Origin: DASRDB01 sp035652815
GTDB lineage: Bacteria; Chloroflexota; Ktedonobacteria; Ktedonobacterales; Ktedonobacteraceae
Reading direction: 5' to 3'
Length of the DNA stretch: 64,000 bases
NCBI GenBank assembly: GCA_035652815.1
Contig: DASRDB010000001.1
Location: 186,001-250,000, forward strand
The position numbers and the translations under genes are program-made. The notes under the pieces are model-generated. The model searched no databases and was not told the DNA's origin. It saw only the letters and a list, made by a program, of their open reading frames with translations. Below, in pieces: positions 8,493-16,905 of the stretch (positions within the stretch are counted from its first letter, which is position 1; every line of letters starts with the position of its first letter).

Positions 8493-10627
8493 AGCAGCTT
8501 TTCCAACGCTTCAGGCGTATTCACCGGAGCCTGGCAGGCGAAATGCTGGCAGACGTAAGCGGTCGCCTTGCCGTCCTTCAATGGCCGCTCCGCCAGCAAG
8601 GGAATCGCCTGCTGCGCCTCGGAGTTTTCAGGAGAGGCGCAGGCCAGCACGCTATTGGGCAGGTAGCGATTGTTTATCACCTCTAGAAGACCGCGTGTAT
8701 CTGCCTGTGCTGGATCGCCAACGATGGCAAATTCCTTGACAGGCGAGACCGCAAAATCAAGCGCGCCGAGCAGATGCCCGAAAGCCGATGGATGCTGCAC
8801 CATGATATCAGCCAGCGGACCCAGGAAATCATCGGCGCGCTGGCGATAGCGGGCCTCGCCTGTGAAAGCTGCCAGGCGCAAAAGGACATCGGTAGCCACA
8901 CTATTTCCGGCGGGTGTGGCGTTGTCCATGATATCCTTCGGGCGGCTGACGAGTTGCTCGGCATCGCTGCCCGTATCGAAAAAGCCGCCGTTTTGTTCAT
9001 CGGCAAACAGGCGAATTGCCTCGTCCATCAGGCGGCGCGCCTCACGGAACCAGCGTGTATCGAAGCTGGCTTCATAGAGCGCGAGCAAGCCATCGGCCAG
9101 GAAAACGTAATCTTCCAGGAAACCCTTGAGGTGCGCCCGGCCATCTTTATAGGTGCGCAGCAGACGCCCATCACGATAAAGCTGGCTCAGCAAAAATTCG
9201 GCGTTGCGCGTGGCGACCTGCAAGTAGTCGGGCCGCGCAAGGTAGCGAGCGGCCTCAGCGAAGCTGCGCAGCATCAGGCCGTTCCACGAAGTCAGGATTT
9301 TCTCGTCGCGGCCCGGCTTCACGCGCTCCTCGCGCCTGTGCAAGAGAAGCTGGCGGCCCTGCTCGATGGCGAACTGCACTCGTTCAAGATCAACTTCGGC
9401 ATTATCAGCGACGGTCTGCGCATCCTCAGCAACATGCAGGATGTTCTTGCCCTCGAAGTTGCCTTCGGGTGTCACGCCATAGTAGGCCATGACCAGATCA
9501 GCATTTTCAAGCGGCAGGGCCTCGCGCACTTCGTCGTATGTCCAGGTAAAGAATTTGCCCTCTTCGCCCTCGCTGTCGGCATCCTGCGTCGAGTAGAAAC
9601 CGCCCTCGGGGGAGAGCATCTCGCGCACCACGTAGTCCAGCGTCTCTACGGCGATGCGCTGGTAGAGCGGGTTGTTTGTCACCTGGAAGGCGTGCAGGTA
9701 GAGACGACTGAGCAGGGCGTTGTCGTACAGCATCTTCTCGAAATGTGGTACCAGCCATTCGGCATCGACCGAATAACGATGGAAGCCACCGCCAAGCTGG
9801 TCGTAGATGCCGCCTTTCGCCATGTGTTGCAGCGTGGTTTCAACAATCTCCAGTTCGGAGCGATTGGCCTTCGCGTTGATTTCGCCGCGTTCGCGATGCA
9901 GGTGTACGCGCAACAGGAATTCGAGCGACATGGTATTGGGGAACTTGGGCGCGCCGCCAAAGCCGCCATGCACCGCATCGAAATCGGCGGCCAGTTCGCG
10001 GCTGGCGCTGGCAAGCATCTCTAACGACAAAGAGTCGAGCGGTTTCAACTCGGGCCGCGAACGGAACGGGCTGCCGCTGCGCTGGCGCAGGTAGTTGGCA
10101 AGCTGATCGGCCTGCTCCTCAACCTGCTCGCGCCGGTTTTTATACAGTTCGGCCATCGCGAGCAGGACACGAGGAAAGCCCGGCATCACCTGGCTCCCAT
10201 ACTGTCGATCGCGCGGCGGGAAGTAGGTGCCGCCGTAGAAAGGGCGTCCATCTGGCGTCAGAAAGACGGTCATGGGCCAGCCGCCGGATTGCGTGAGCGC
10301 CTGTACAGCCTGCATGTAAATGGCATCGATATCGGGCCGCTCCTCGCGGTCAACTTTGATGCAGATGAAGTTCTGGTTCATGAGATTAGCGATCTCTTCG
10401 TTCTCAAACGATTCGCGCTCCATCACATGACACCAGTGGCAGGCGGAATAACCGACGCTCAGCAGGATAGGCCGGTCGAGTTCCTGGGCCTTGCGCAAAG
10501 CCTCTTCGCCCCAGGGATACCAGTCCACTGGATTGTGCGCGTGTTGCAGCAGGTAGGGGCTGGTTTCATGAATCAAGCGATTTGTATGTGCGCGCGACGA
10601 TGAAGCCGCTTGTTCCTTATCAGACAT
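8489..10627 (-). CDS. Thioredoxin-domain protein, YyaL/SSP411 (DUF255) family
   Basis: A 712-residue protein. The N-terminal thioredoxin-like domain contains the family signature SPYLLQHAHNPVDWYPW and the redox motif SACHWCHVM near residue 70, followed by GGWPMTVFLTPDGRPFYGG. The rest is an (alpha/alpha)6 barrel like those of sugar epimerases or glycoside hydrolases (GGFHRYSVDAEWLVPHFEKM, then TSWNGLMLRSFAEAARYL). Length fits the family. Role is poorly defined in bacteria; a redox or sugar-modifying activity is assumed from the folds. ATG 10627 with GAGGGAG six bases upstream is preferred to the ATG 51 bp earlier. Confidence 0.9.
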   Translation of the reverse strand: MSDKEQAASSSRAHTNRLIHETSPYLLQHAHNPVDWYPWGEEALRKAQELDRPILLSVGYSACHWCHVMERESFENEEIANLMNQNFICIKVDREERPDIDAIYMQAVQALTQSGGWPMTVFLTPDGRPFYGGTYFPPRDRQYGSQVMPGFPRVLLAMAELYKNRREQVEEQADQLANYLRQRSGSPFRSRPELKPLDSLSLEMLASASRELAADFDAVHGGFGGAPKFPNTMSLEFLLRVHLHRERGEINAKANRSELEIVETTLQHMAKGGIYDQLGGGFHRYSVDAEWLVPHFEKMLYDNALLSRLYLHAFQVTNNPLYQRIAVETLDYVVREMLSPEGGFYSTQDADSEGEEGKFFTWTYDEVREALPLENADLVMAYYGVTPEGNFEGKNILHVAEDAQTVADNAEVDLERVQFAIEQGRQLLLHRREERVKPGRDEKILTSWNGLMLRSFAEAARYLARPDYLQVATRNAEFLLSQLYRDGRLLRTYKDGRAHLKGFLEDYVFLADGLLALYEASFDTRWFREARRLMDEAIRLFADEQNGGFFDTGSDAEQLVSRPKDIMDNATPAGNSVATDVLLRLAAFTGEARYRQRADDFLGPLADIMVQHPSAFGHLLGALDFAVSPVKEFAIVGDPAQADTRGLLEVINNRYLPNSVLACASPENSEAQQAIPLLAERPLKDGKATAYVCQHFACQAPVNTPEALEKLL

Positions 10628-10886
10628 CGTATCTCCCTCATTGACACATGTATATTCCGTTCGTTTCCACGCTGGCATTGTACGATATGCGGTTCAAAAT
10701 AGGAAATTAGCTGAAAAATTCGCCTGTTTACCCGGTGATTCCCCAGAAAGGAACATGAGGATGGTTTCGCCATCACATGGCCCGAGGGATGCTTCGCTGC
10801 GCTCAGCATGACAGCTCACCTCTCTGTCATGCTGAGCGCAGCGAAGCATCCCTCGCCACATAAGGGTAATCATCAATGAATCGGGA
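10628..10886. other. Intergenic region with nested repeat
   Basis: Holds no gene. It contains a copy of the diverged sequence also seen at 7585-7645, split by the palindrome at 10783-10855. Confidence 0.45.
10783..10855. repeat. REP-like palindrome, copy 1
   Basis: Perfect 32-nt arms (10783-10814 and 10824-10855) around a 9-nt loop. Core in each arm is ATGCTGAGCGCAGCGAAGCAT, read here in two parts as ATGCT...AGCAT. One of nine copies in the window. No T-run follows, so it is not a typical intrinsic terminator. Confidence 0.85.
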
Positions 10887-10944
10887 TTGACAAAGCTCAG
10901 ATATCAGGATATACTTTTGCTATAAACAAACCGCCGGTCGGTTT
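10887..10944 (+). promoter_or_regulatory. Promoter with TetR-type operator
   Basis: TTGACA at 10887-10892 and TATACT at 10910-10915, spaced exactly 17 bp, form a near-consensus sigma-70 promoter. A palindrome AAACCG-CCGGT-CGGTTT follows at 10928-10944, over the expected start point, and is the likely autoregulatory binding site of the TetR protein encoded 23 bp downstream. Confidence 0.7.
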
Positions 10945-10967
10945 ATTAATAGGAAGACACGAAACGC

Positions 10968-11714
10968 ATGCCACGCACAGTCAAAGAAAAAGAATACGCG
11001 GTGAAGCGCAATGAAATCCTGGATATGGCCGAGCAGCTCATCTACCGCAAGGGCTACGAGCAGATGACGATTCAGGATATTCTCGATGGCCTGGAAATCT
11101 CGAAGGGCGCGTTCTACCACTACTTTGACTCGAAGCAGGCGCTTTTGGAGGCGCTGGTCGAGCGCATGCTGGAGCTGGCTGAACAGGCCATTCTGCCGAT
11201 TGTGCAAGACCCCAATCTACCCGCCCTCGAAAAAATGCAGCGGTATTTCGCTACAGCCAATCGCTGGAAAAGCGAGCGCAAAGCCTTTCTCATTCCATTC
11301 ATCCAGGTCTGGTACGCCGATGATAACGCCATTGTGCGCGAAAAATTTAACACAATGGGTTCCGAACACGTCGGCCCCTGGCTCGCGCAGATCATCCGGC
11401 AAGGTGTTCAAGAGGAGACCATGAACACCCCCTATCCCGAGCAGATGGGCGCATTAGTGCTGTCCATTCTATGGAAACTCGGTGATACTTTCGCCAGATT
11501 GCTCATTAACTACGAAGGAGGAAGTGAAAGTCCGCAGCGCGCCCAGGATATGGTCGTCGCTTATTCCGATGCGCTTGAGCGCGTGCTGGGCGCGCCAAAG
11601 GGTTCCTTGCAACTCATGGATGATGAATCCGTGAAAGAGTGGTTTGTCGCATGGGATGAACAGGCAAACAGGCAATCGGTTACCGAACCGTTAAAAACGA
11701 CTCAGAATCCTTGA
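10968..11714 (+). CDS. TetR/AcrR family transcriptional regulator
   Basis: A 248-residue protein. Residues about 12-60 form the TetR helix-turn-helix: EILDMAEQLIYRKGYEQMTI, then LEISKGAFYHYFDSKQALLE, a strong match to the recognition helix. The C-terminal ligand domain is long for the family (about 190-210 is usual), ending in a 40-residue polar tail. AGGAAG precedes ATG 10968. It is followed at 38 bp by an ABC exporter, the classic arrangement for a drug-responsive repressor of an efflux pump. Ligand unknown. Confidence 0.92.
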   Translation: MPRTVKEKEYAVKRNEILDMAEQLIYRKGYEQMTIQDILDGLEISKGAFYHYFDSKQALLEALVERMLELAEQAILPIVQDPNLPALEKMQRYFATANRWKSERKAFLIPFIQVWYADDNAIVREKFNTMGSEHVGPWLAQIIRQGVQEETMNTPYPEQMGALVLSILWKLGDTFARLLINYEGGSESPQRAQDMVVAYSDALERVLGAPKGSLQLMDDESVKEWFVAWDEQANRQSVTEPLKTTQNP

Positions 11715-11751
11715 TAAAAATACCTCAATTTCAGAAGAGGAGAAAAACAAC

Positions 11752-12681
11752 ATGGCAGCAATTATCGAAGTAGAAGGTCTAACGAAAAGCTACGGCAGTA
11801 AACGCGGCATCACCAATGTCTCCTTCCAGGTGGAGGAGGGCGAGGTGTTCGGTTTCCTGGGTCCCAACGGCGCAGGCAAAACGACCACCATTCGCCTGCT
11901 GATGGCGCTGCTGTATCCCGACTCCGGCACCGCTCGTATTGCAGGAATGGACTGCTGGCGGCAATCGGTGGAGATCAAGAAGCTGGTTGGCTACGCGCCG
12001 GGCGAACCATCGCTTGACCCCAACCTGACCGGCGGGCAGATTCTGGAATACTTCAGCCACCTGCGCGGGGGCGTCGATCAGGCGTACCTCAAACAGTTGA
12101 TCGAGCGCATGGAACTGGACCCCAGCCGCAAGTTTCGCCACTATTCAAGCGGCAATAAGCGCAAGGTGGTGCTGATTCAAGCGTTTATGCACCGGCCGCG
12201 CCTGTTGATTCTGGATGAGCCAACCAGCGGCCTTGACCCACTCAACCAGCAAGAGTTCAGCCGTATGGTCAAGGAAGTGCGCGACGAGGGACGCACTGTC
12301 TTCCTCTCCTCGCACATCCTCAGTGAGGTCGAGCAGACCTGCACCCGCGTGGGCATCATTCGAGAAGGGCAACTGGTGCGCGTTGGCGGCGTGACCGAAC
12401 TGAAGGACATCAAACATCACGAAATCACCATCACATTTGCCAATAGTGTGCCTGCCGAGGCTTTCAAAGGATTGGACGGGGTCACGCAGGTAGAAAGCCT
12501 GGCCGATGGACATACCTTGCGCGTGACAGTGCAGGGCGCGGCAGACGCGGTAGTGAAGGCTGCCGCGCAACATCCTGTTCTGACGTTGAGCAGCCACGAG
12601 CCGAGCCTGGAAGACATCTTCCTGCGCTACTACGAGGGCAATGGCATGGCCGTGAAGGAGGCCGATCATGTGGTTCAATAA
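11752..12681 (+). CDS. ABC-2 exporter, ATP-binding subunit
   Basis: A 309-residue ATPase. Walker A GFLGPNGAGKTTTIRLLM (about residue 40), signature HYSSGNKRKVVLIQAF in place of the usual LSGGQ, Walker B LLILDEPTSGLDP and the switch histidine in VFLSSHIL. The last 80 residues form the C-terminal domain typical of drug and Na+ exporter ATPases (SLEDIFLRYYEG). It overlaps the permease gene by 14 bp, so the pair is translationally coupled. Substrate unknown; hydrophobic drugs or polyketide-like compounds are typical of such pairs. Confidence 0.93.
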   Translation: MAAIIEVEGLTKSYGSKRGITNVSFQVEEGEVFGFLGPNGAGKTTTIRLLMALLYPDSGTARIAGMDCWRQSVEIKKLVGYAPGEPSLDPNLTGGQILEYFSHLRGGVDQAYLKQLIERMELDPSRKFRHYSSGNKRKVVLIQAFMHRPRLLILDEPTSGLDPLNQQEFSRMVKEVRDEGRTVFLSSHILSEVEQTCTRVGIIREGQLVRVGGVTELKDIKHHEITITFANSVPAEAFKGLDGVTQVESLADGHTLRVTVQGAADAVVKAAAQHPVLTLSSHEPSLEDIFLRYYEGNGMAVKEADHVVQ

Positions 12682-14317
12682 CGTTTTTCTCAAAACCCTG
12701 CGCGATTACCGTATTGCCATTCTCGGCTGGGGCATAGGCATTGGACTGCTTATGTACGCCGTCCTGACCGCTGTTTCCTCGTTGATAGCAACGCCAGCGG
12801 CACGGGCCTCGCTCGTCGCCCTGGCAGCCGAGTTCACCTGGATTGCTGACCCCGTTGCCGTTGATACACCGGGCGGCTACGCAACCTGGAAATATGGCTT
12901 TACGATCTTGATTATTGCCCTCTGGCCCCTGCTGGCCTGCAGCCGCATCCTGCGCGGCGAAGAGGAGCGCGGCTCGCTGGATGCCCTGCTCTCTCAGCCA
13001 GTTGGACGTACCCGCGTCGTCCTGGAAAAGCTGGCGGCGATCTGGACGGCCCTGCTCCTGATGGGCCTGCTCATCGCGCTGCTGACCTTCGCGGGTGGCC
13101 AGCGCGTCAACGCCGACTTTGGTTTCAGCGGCGCGATGCTCTTCGGACTGAATATCGTGCTGATCTCCGGCCTCTTCGGGTCTATCGCGCTGTTGCTCTC
13201 GCAGTTTACGCAGGAGCGCAGTACGGCTGCCGGATGGACGGGCGCACTGCTGCTCATTTTTATCGTGCTGGATATGGTTCACCGCGTCTATTCAGGCACC
13301 GAGTGGCTATCGCGCCTTTCGCCGGTTTACTACTACAATTTAAGCAAACCCTTGATTCCGGGCTATGGCACGAATGCCGGAGCAATGCTGCTCTTGCTGA
13401 GTCTCAATATGGTCTTGAGCGGAGCCGCCATCTGGCTCTTTGCGCGGCGCGATATCGGTGGAACTGTCGCGTTACCAGGTTTTCTTCACCGGACAGAGCG
13501 TGTCATACCGCTAGAACGAGCGCTGCCCGTCAATGACTGGTCGCTGCGTTCGGTCTATACGCGCAGCCTGGGTATGATCGGCGTCTCCACCTTCTGGTGG
13601 ACAGTAGCCATCGCGGGCTTAGCCGCCTGGATGGTCGCAATTGTGAAGCAAGTTGAGTCGAATATGGTCTCACTGCTCCAGGGATCACCCATGCTGAAGG
13701 AGTTAATTACCAAAGTCGGTGGAGGCGACCAGACCACCAATGCCACGCTGTTGAGCTTTTTCTTTGTCTTCTTGCCAGTGCTGTTGATGGCCTTTGCTGT
13801 CGTGCAAGCCAGCAAATGGGCCTCTGACGAAGAGGAAGGCAGGCTGGAACTGGTGCTGGCAACGCCACAACCCCGCTTGCAAGTAATGCTGGGACGCTTT
13901 GCCGCGCTCGCTACCGCCACAATTATCATCAGCGTGATAACATTGGCCGCTTCCGCATTGGCCTCAGCGGCGAGCGGCTTGCATCTCGATGGCGGCAATC
14001 TAGCAGCAGCATCGCTCGGTCTCATTCCAATGGGCCTGTTGATGGCCGCGCTTGGCTACCTGTTCTCGGGCTGGCTGCGGGCAGCGGTAGACACGGGCAT
14101 TCTGAGCTTCTTGCTGGTGATCTGGTTCTTTATCACGTTTGTTGGTCCAGAGTTGAACTGGTCTGAGGCAACGTTGCGGCTCTCAGCCTTCTATTACTAC
14201 GGCACACCGTTGTTGCATGGCCTGCCAGTTGGGGATATGCTCGCCGTGCTGGCGGTCGCGGTGGTGGCGCTGGTACTGGCATCAGTGCGGTTTATGCGGA
14301 AGGATATCGGGCGATAA
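12668..14317 (+). CDS. ABC-2 exporter permease, polyketide-exporter (TnrB3-like) type
   Basis: A 549-residue membrane protein with about 12 transmembrane segments arranged as two six-helix halves. Each half carries the cytoplasmic motif EERGSLDALLSQPVGR or EEEGRLELVLATPQPR, the hallmark of double-length ABC-2 permeases (COG3559 group). The two copies show internal duplication. It works with the ATPase encoded immediately upstream. No downstream gene is joined; a large palindrome follows. Confidence 0.9.
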   Translation: MWFNNVFLKTLRDYRIAILGWGIGIGLLMYAVLTAVSSLIATPAARASLVALAAEFTWIADPVAVDTPGGYATWKYGFTILIIALWPLLACSRILRGEEERGSLDALLSQPVGRTRVVLEKLAAIWTALLLMGLLIALLTFAGGQRVNADFGFSGAMLFGLNIVLISGLFGSIALLLSQFTQERSTAAGWTGALLLIFIVLDMVHRVYSGTEWLSRLSPVYYYNLSKPLIPGYGTNAGAMLLLLSLNMVLSGAAIWLFARRDIGGTVALPGFLHRTERVIPLERALPVNDWSLRSVYTRSLGMIGVSTFWWTVAIAGLAAWMVAIVKQVESNMVSLLQGSPMLKELITKVGGGDQTTNATLLSFFFVFLPVLLMAFAVVQASKWASDEEEGRLELVLATPQPRLQVMLGRFAALATATIIISVITLAASALASAASGLHLDGGNLAAASLGLIPMGLLMAALGYLFSGWLRAAVDTGILSFLLVIWFFITFVGPELNWSEATLRLSAFYYYGTPLLHGLPVGDMLAVLAVAVVALVLASVRFMRKDIGR

Positions 14318-14391
14318 AGAAAGTTCTAAGTCTCCTTGCCGTTGGAACCAATATACCTGGGTGCGCATCCTGGTTTGCGGAAAGTGTTCAC

Positions 14392-14464
14392 GGAAGCCAC
14401 CGGCAAGGGGATGGCTCTACAAGGCGTTGCATATTGTAGAGCCATCCCCTTGCCGGTGGCTTCC
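14392..14464. repeat. GGAAGCCACC-type palindrome, copy 1
   Basis: Perfect 31-nt arms (14392-14422, 14434-14464) around an 11-nt loop. Shares the inner sequence CAAGGGGATGGCTCTACA with palindromes at 24499 and 29335. Between two rightward genes; no T-run. Confidence 0.85.
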
Positions 14465-14585
14465 CTTTCCCAACGCGCAAAAAATTGACAAACATCCCAT
14501 ATAGCTGTCCTTATAGATTTCTGTGTCCAAATACGATACAATTAGAACATATTTCTGTATTCTGCTCTATCGTGAAGGAATTTGC

Positions 14586-15251
14586 ATGACAACCTGGGAA
14601 AACATCGTCAATACAGCCACCGCCTACCTGCGCGATCTCGACCCCATCATGGCCGAGGCCATCGAACGTGTCGGCCCCTGCACCTTACAGCCCAACCCCA
14701 ATCTCTTCGAGACACTGGTAGACGCCATTATTTCACAGCAAATCTCGGTCAAAGCCGCAGACGCGATTATGGCTCGTGTACGCAAGGCGGTGCCTGGCGA
14801 GAACGGAGGATTGATTACGCCCGAGGCGATGCTCCCGCTCGATCAAGACGTCCTACGAGGTGCGGGCGTCTCTCCACAGAAAATACGCTACCTGCGCGAC
14901 CTGACCGAGCGTGTTACAAGCGGCGAACTGAACCTGGAAGCGCTCAGCGAAATGGACGACGAGGCCGTCATTCAGGAACTGGTGAAGGTGAAGGGCATTG
15001 GGCGCTGGACGGCGGAGATGATGCTCATTTTCTCGCTTGGGCGGCCTGATGTGCTGCCAGTAGATGATCTCGGTTTTCTAGAGGGTGTGCGCGAAGCCTA
15101 CAAGCTGGAAACAAGACCTACCCCGAAAGAGTTGCGCGAGCGCGGCGAACTCTGGCGGCCTTATAGGACGTTCGCCACATGGTATATGTGGGGTGTGCGC
15201 AGGATTTCCCTGAAGATACAAAAGGAAAAGACGCGCATTGTTTCGTTGTAG
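14586..15251 (+). CDS. DNA-3-methyladenine glycosylase II (AlkA-type)
   Basis: A 221-residue HhH-GPD base-excision glycosylase. The helix-hairpin-helix VKGIGRWTAEMMLIFSLG (about residue 138) is followed by the catalytic aspartate in VLPVDDLG, the AlkA arrangement. No C-terminal Cys4 cluster, so it is not of the EndoIII/MutY type. It lacks the N-terminal AlkA_N domain of the E. coli enzyme, as in many compact homologues. ATG 14586 with AAGGAAT upstream is preferred to an earlier in-frame start at 14523. Excises alkylated purines. Confidence 0.9.
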   Translation: MTTWENIVNTATAYLRDLDPIMAEAIERVGPCTLQPNPNLFETLVDAIISQQISVKAADAIMARVRKAVPGENGGLITPEAMLPLDQDVLRGAGVSPQKIRYLRDLTERVTSGELNLEALSEMDDEAVIQELVKVKGIGRWTAEMMLIFSLGRPDVLPVDDLGFLEGVREAYKLETRPTPKELRERGELWRPYRTFATWYMWGVRRISLKIQKEKTRIVSL

Positions 15252-15302
15252 ACTTCGCATCAGAGCAATAATAGCATGCATGCCATTACACACCTGCCCC
15301 CA

Positions 15303-15392
15303 CCTGTCATCCTGAGCGCAGCGAAGAATCTCACGCGTCGAATGAGTCGTGTGTCCAGGCCGCAGATTCTTCGCTGCGCTCAGGATGACAGG
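15303..15392. repeat. REP-like palindrome, copy 2
   Basis: 29-nt perfect arms (15303-15331, 15364-15392) with a 32-nt spacer, between convergent genes. This copy has AGAAT instead of AGGAT, so its internal mini-hairpin has one mismatch. Confidence 0.85.
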
Positions 15393-15448
15393 CGAGCGGG
15401 GCTTTTTCATAGTCTGCCGAAAAAGGGCAGGAGAAAGAAAGAGGCTTT

Positions 15449-16837
15449 TCAACTATTCTCCTCTTCCTCCAGCCGGAACATACCGCGTTCTTCCTGGAAC
15501 GAGAAGAGTTCCGCGTAGCGGCCCCAGTTAATCGCTGTCTCTAATTGCTCCTGGGCCTCCTGCTCGTTAAAATGGGTTTCGAGGAATTGCAAAAAATGTT
15601 CTTCGGGCAGGACGTGGCGGGGAGCGGCCTGTAGAGCATCTACGATGTAGCGCACCAGCCGAATGTGGGCGAGAACCTGCTCGCGGAACACACGCTTTTC
15701 TTCAAGGACATCGGCTTCCGCAAAACGCTTCCCGGCCTCGGTTAGTACCAGGTCGCCTTCGTGAGCATCGGCGAGGTCGAGCAGGTCCGCCGCCTCAACC
15801 AGAGGAAGTAGATCATCGAGTTCCAGTTGAAGATGCCGCCCAAGCTGGTAGAGATCTTCTCGCCCTCCACGGGCATGCACCAGTTCGATGAGTCCGGTTA
15901 CATCCCCGATGGCAACATGCGGCAATACCTGGTATGGACGGGAAGCGGCAAGAGTAAGCGGCCCCGTTTTTGCCTGCGTGAGGGACGCGGGCAGCAGCTT
16001 CATGACATCTTCCTGCGGGCTGGTCATGATGCGATAGATGAGATCGACCAGCTTTGTATGCTCCTCGCTTTGAGGAGTGCGTTCGGCAAATGGCAAACCG
16101 GGCAACTCTACGCGAATACGCCCGGGGTTGGCTCCCAAAACGACAATGCGATCCGCCATTGTCACCGCCTCATCGATGTTGTGCGTCACCATGAGAATAG
16201 CTCTGGTTGGCATGCTCTGTTCGCGCCACAGACCCAGCAGTTCTTTGCGCAGATTGGCCGCCGTCAGCACATCCAATGCGCTAAACGGCTCGTCCATAAA
16301 CAGTATTTCTGGCTCAACCACCAGCGCCCTCGCGAAACCTACTCGCTGGCGCATCCCACCTGAAAGTTCTTTGGGATAGGCATCCTCAAAGCCATCCAGA
16401 CCGATCAGGTCAATGGCAGCCAGCGCTCGCTTTAAGCGTTGAGTGGGCGTGAGCGGCTGCGACTGGAGACCTAGCTCTACGTTCTGTAGCACTGTCAGCC
16501 AGGGAAAAAGAGCGAACGACTGGAACACAATGGCGATATGCGGATTGGGGCCAACTTGCGGCACACCTTTAAAGAAAACCTGCCCGCTTGACGGGGGAAT
16601 CAATCCAGCCAGGATGCGTAAGAGTGTCGATTTTCCAGAACCAGATGGGCCGAGCAGGGCTACAAATTCTCCGGCATGAATCGCTAACTGCACGCAGTCT
16701 AATACCAGGGGAGCCTGAGAATTATTCGGGCGTTTGCCCTCGGCAACGTAACTCTTACTACACGAGCGAGCCTCTAACAACACTTCTCTGGTTGCCGTTG
16801 TGCCATTTGACTCACTATGTTGGTCTAACTGAGTCAT
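15449..16837 (-). CDS. NitT/TauT-type ABC transporter ATPase with AAA-associated C-terminal domain
   Basis: A 462-residue ATPase. Walker A LLGPSGSGKSTLLRIL, Q-loop VFQSFALFPW, signature ELSGGMRQRVGFARAL, Walker B ILFMDEPFSALD and H-loop VTHNIDEA lie in residues 25-255 and match the nitrate/sulfonate/taurine class. About 140 extra residues from 300 on form the AAA-associated domain known for these transporters, which has a winged-helix-like pattern and probably regulates. AAGGAG precedes the ATG. Third gene of an operon with the permease and the Nramp-like transporter. No substrate-binding protein gene is nearby. Confidence 0.9.
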   Translation of the reverse strand: MTQLDQHSESNGTTATREVLLEARSCSKSYVAEGKRPNNSQAPLVLDCVQLAIHAGEFVALLGPSGSGKSTLLRILAGLIPPSSGQVFFKGVPQVGPNPHIAIVFQSFALFPWLTVLQNVELGLQSQPLTPTQRLKRALAAIDLIGLDGFEDAYPKELSGGMRQRVGFARALVVEPEILFMDEPFSALDVLTAANLRKELLGLWREQSMPTRAILMVTHNIDEAVTMADRIVVLGANPGRIRVELPGLPFAERTPQSEEHTKLVDLIYRIMTSPQEDVMKLLPASLTQAKTGPLTLAASRPYQVLPHVAIGDVTGLIELVHARGGREDLYQLGRHLQLELDDLLPLVEAADLLDLADAHEGDLVLTEAGKRFAEADVLEEKRVFREQVLAHIRLVRYIVDALQAAPRHVLPEEHFLQFLETHFNEQEAQEQLETAINWGRYAELFSFQEERGMFRLEEEENS

Positions 16838-16905
16838 CGCTTCTCTCCTTCTCGCGCTTCCATGCGCTTCATCATGCTTACTTTAATAGGGCGGGGTCAC
16901 ATTCT

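Noticed and set aside
8774..10024. 416-residue reading on the plus strand
   Set aside because: Antisense shadow of the YyaL gene, which has strong motifs and a proper ribosome site; no family resemblance in the shadow.
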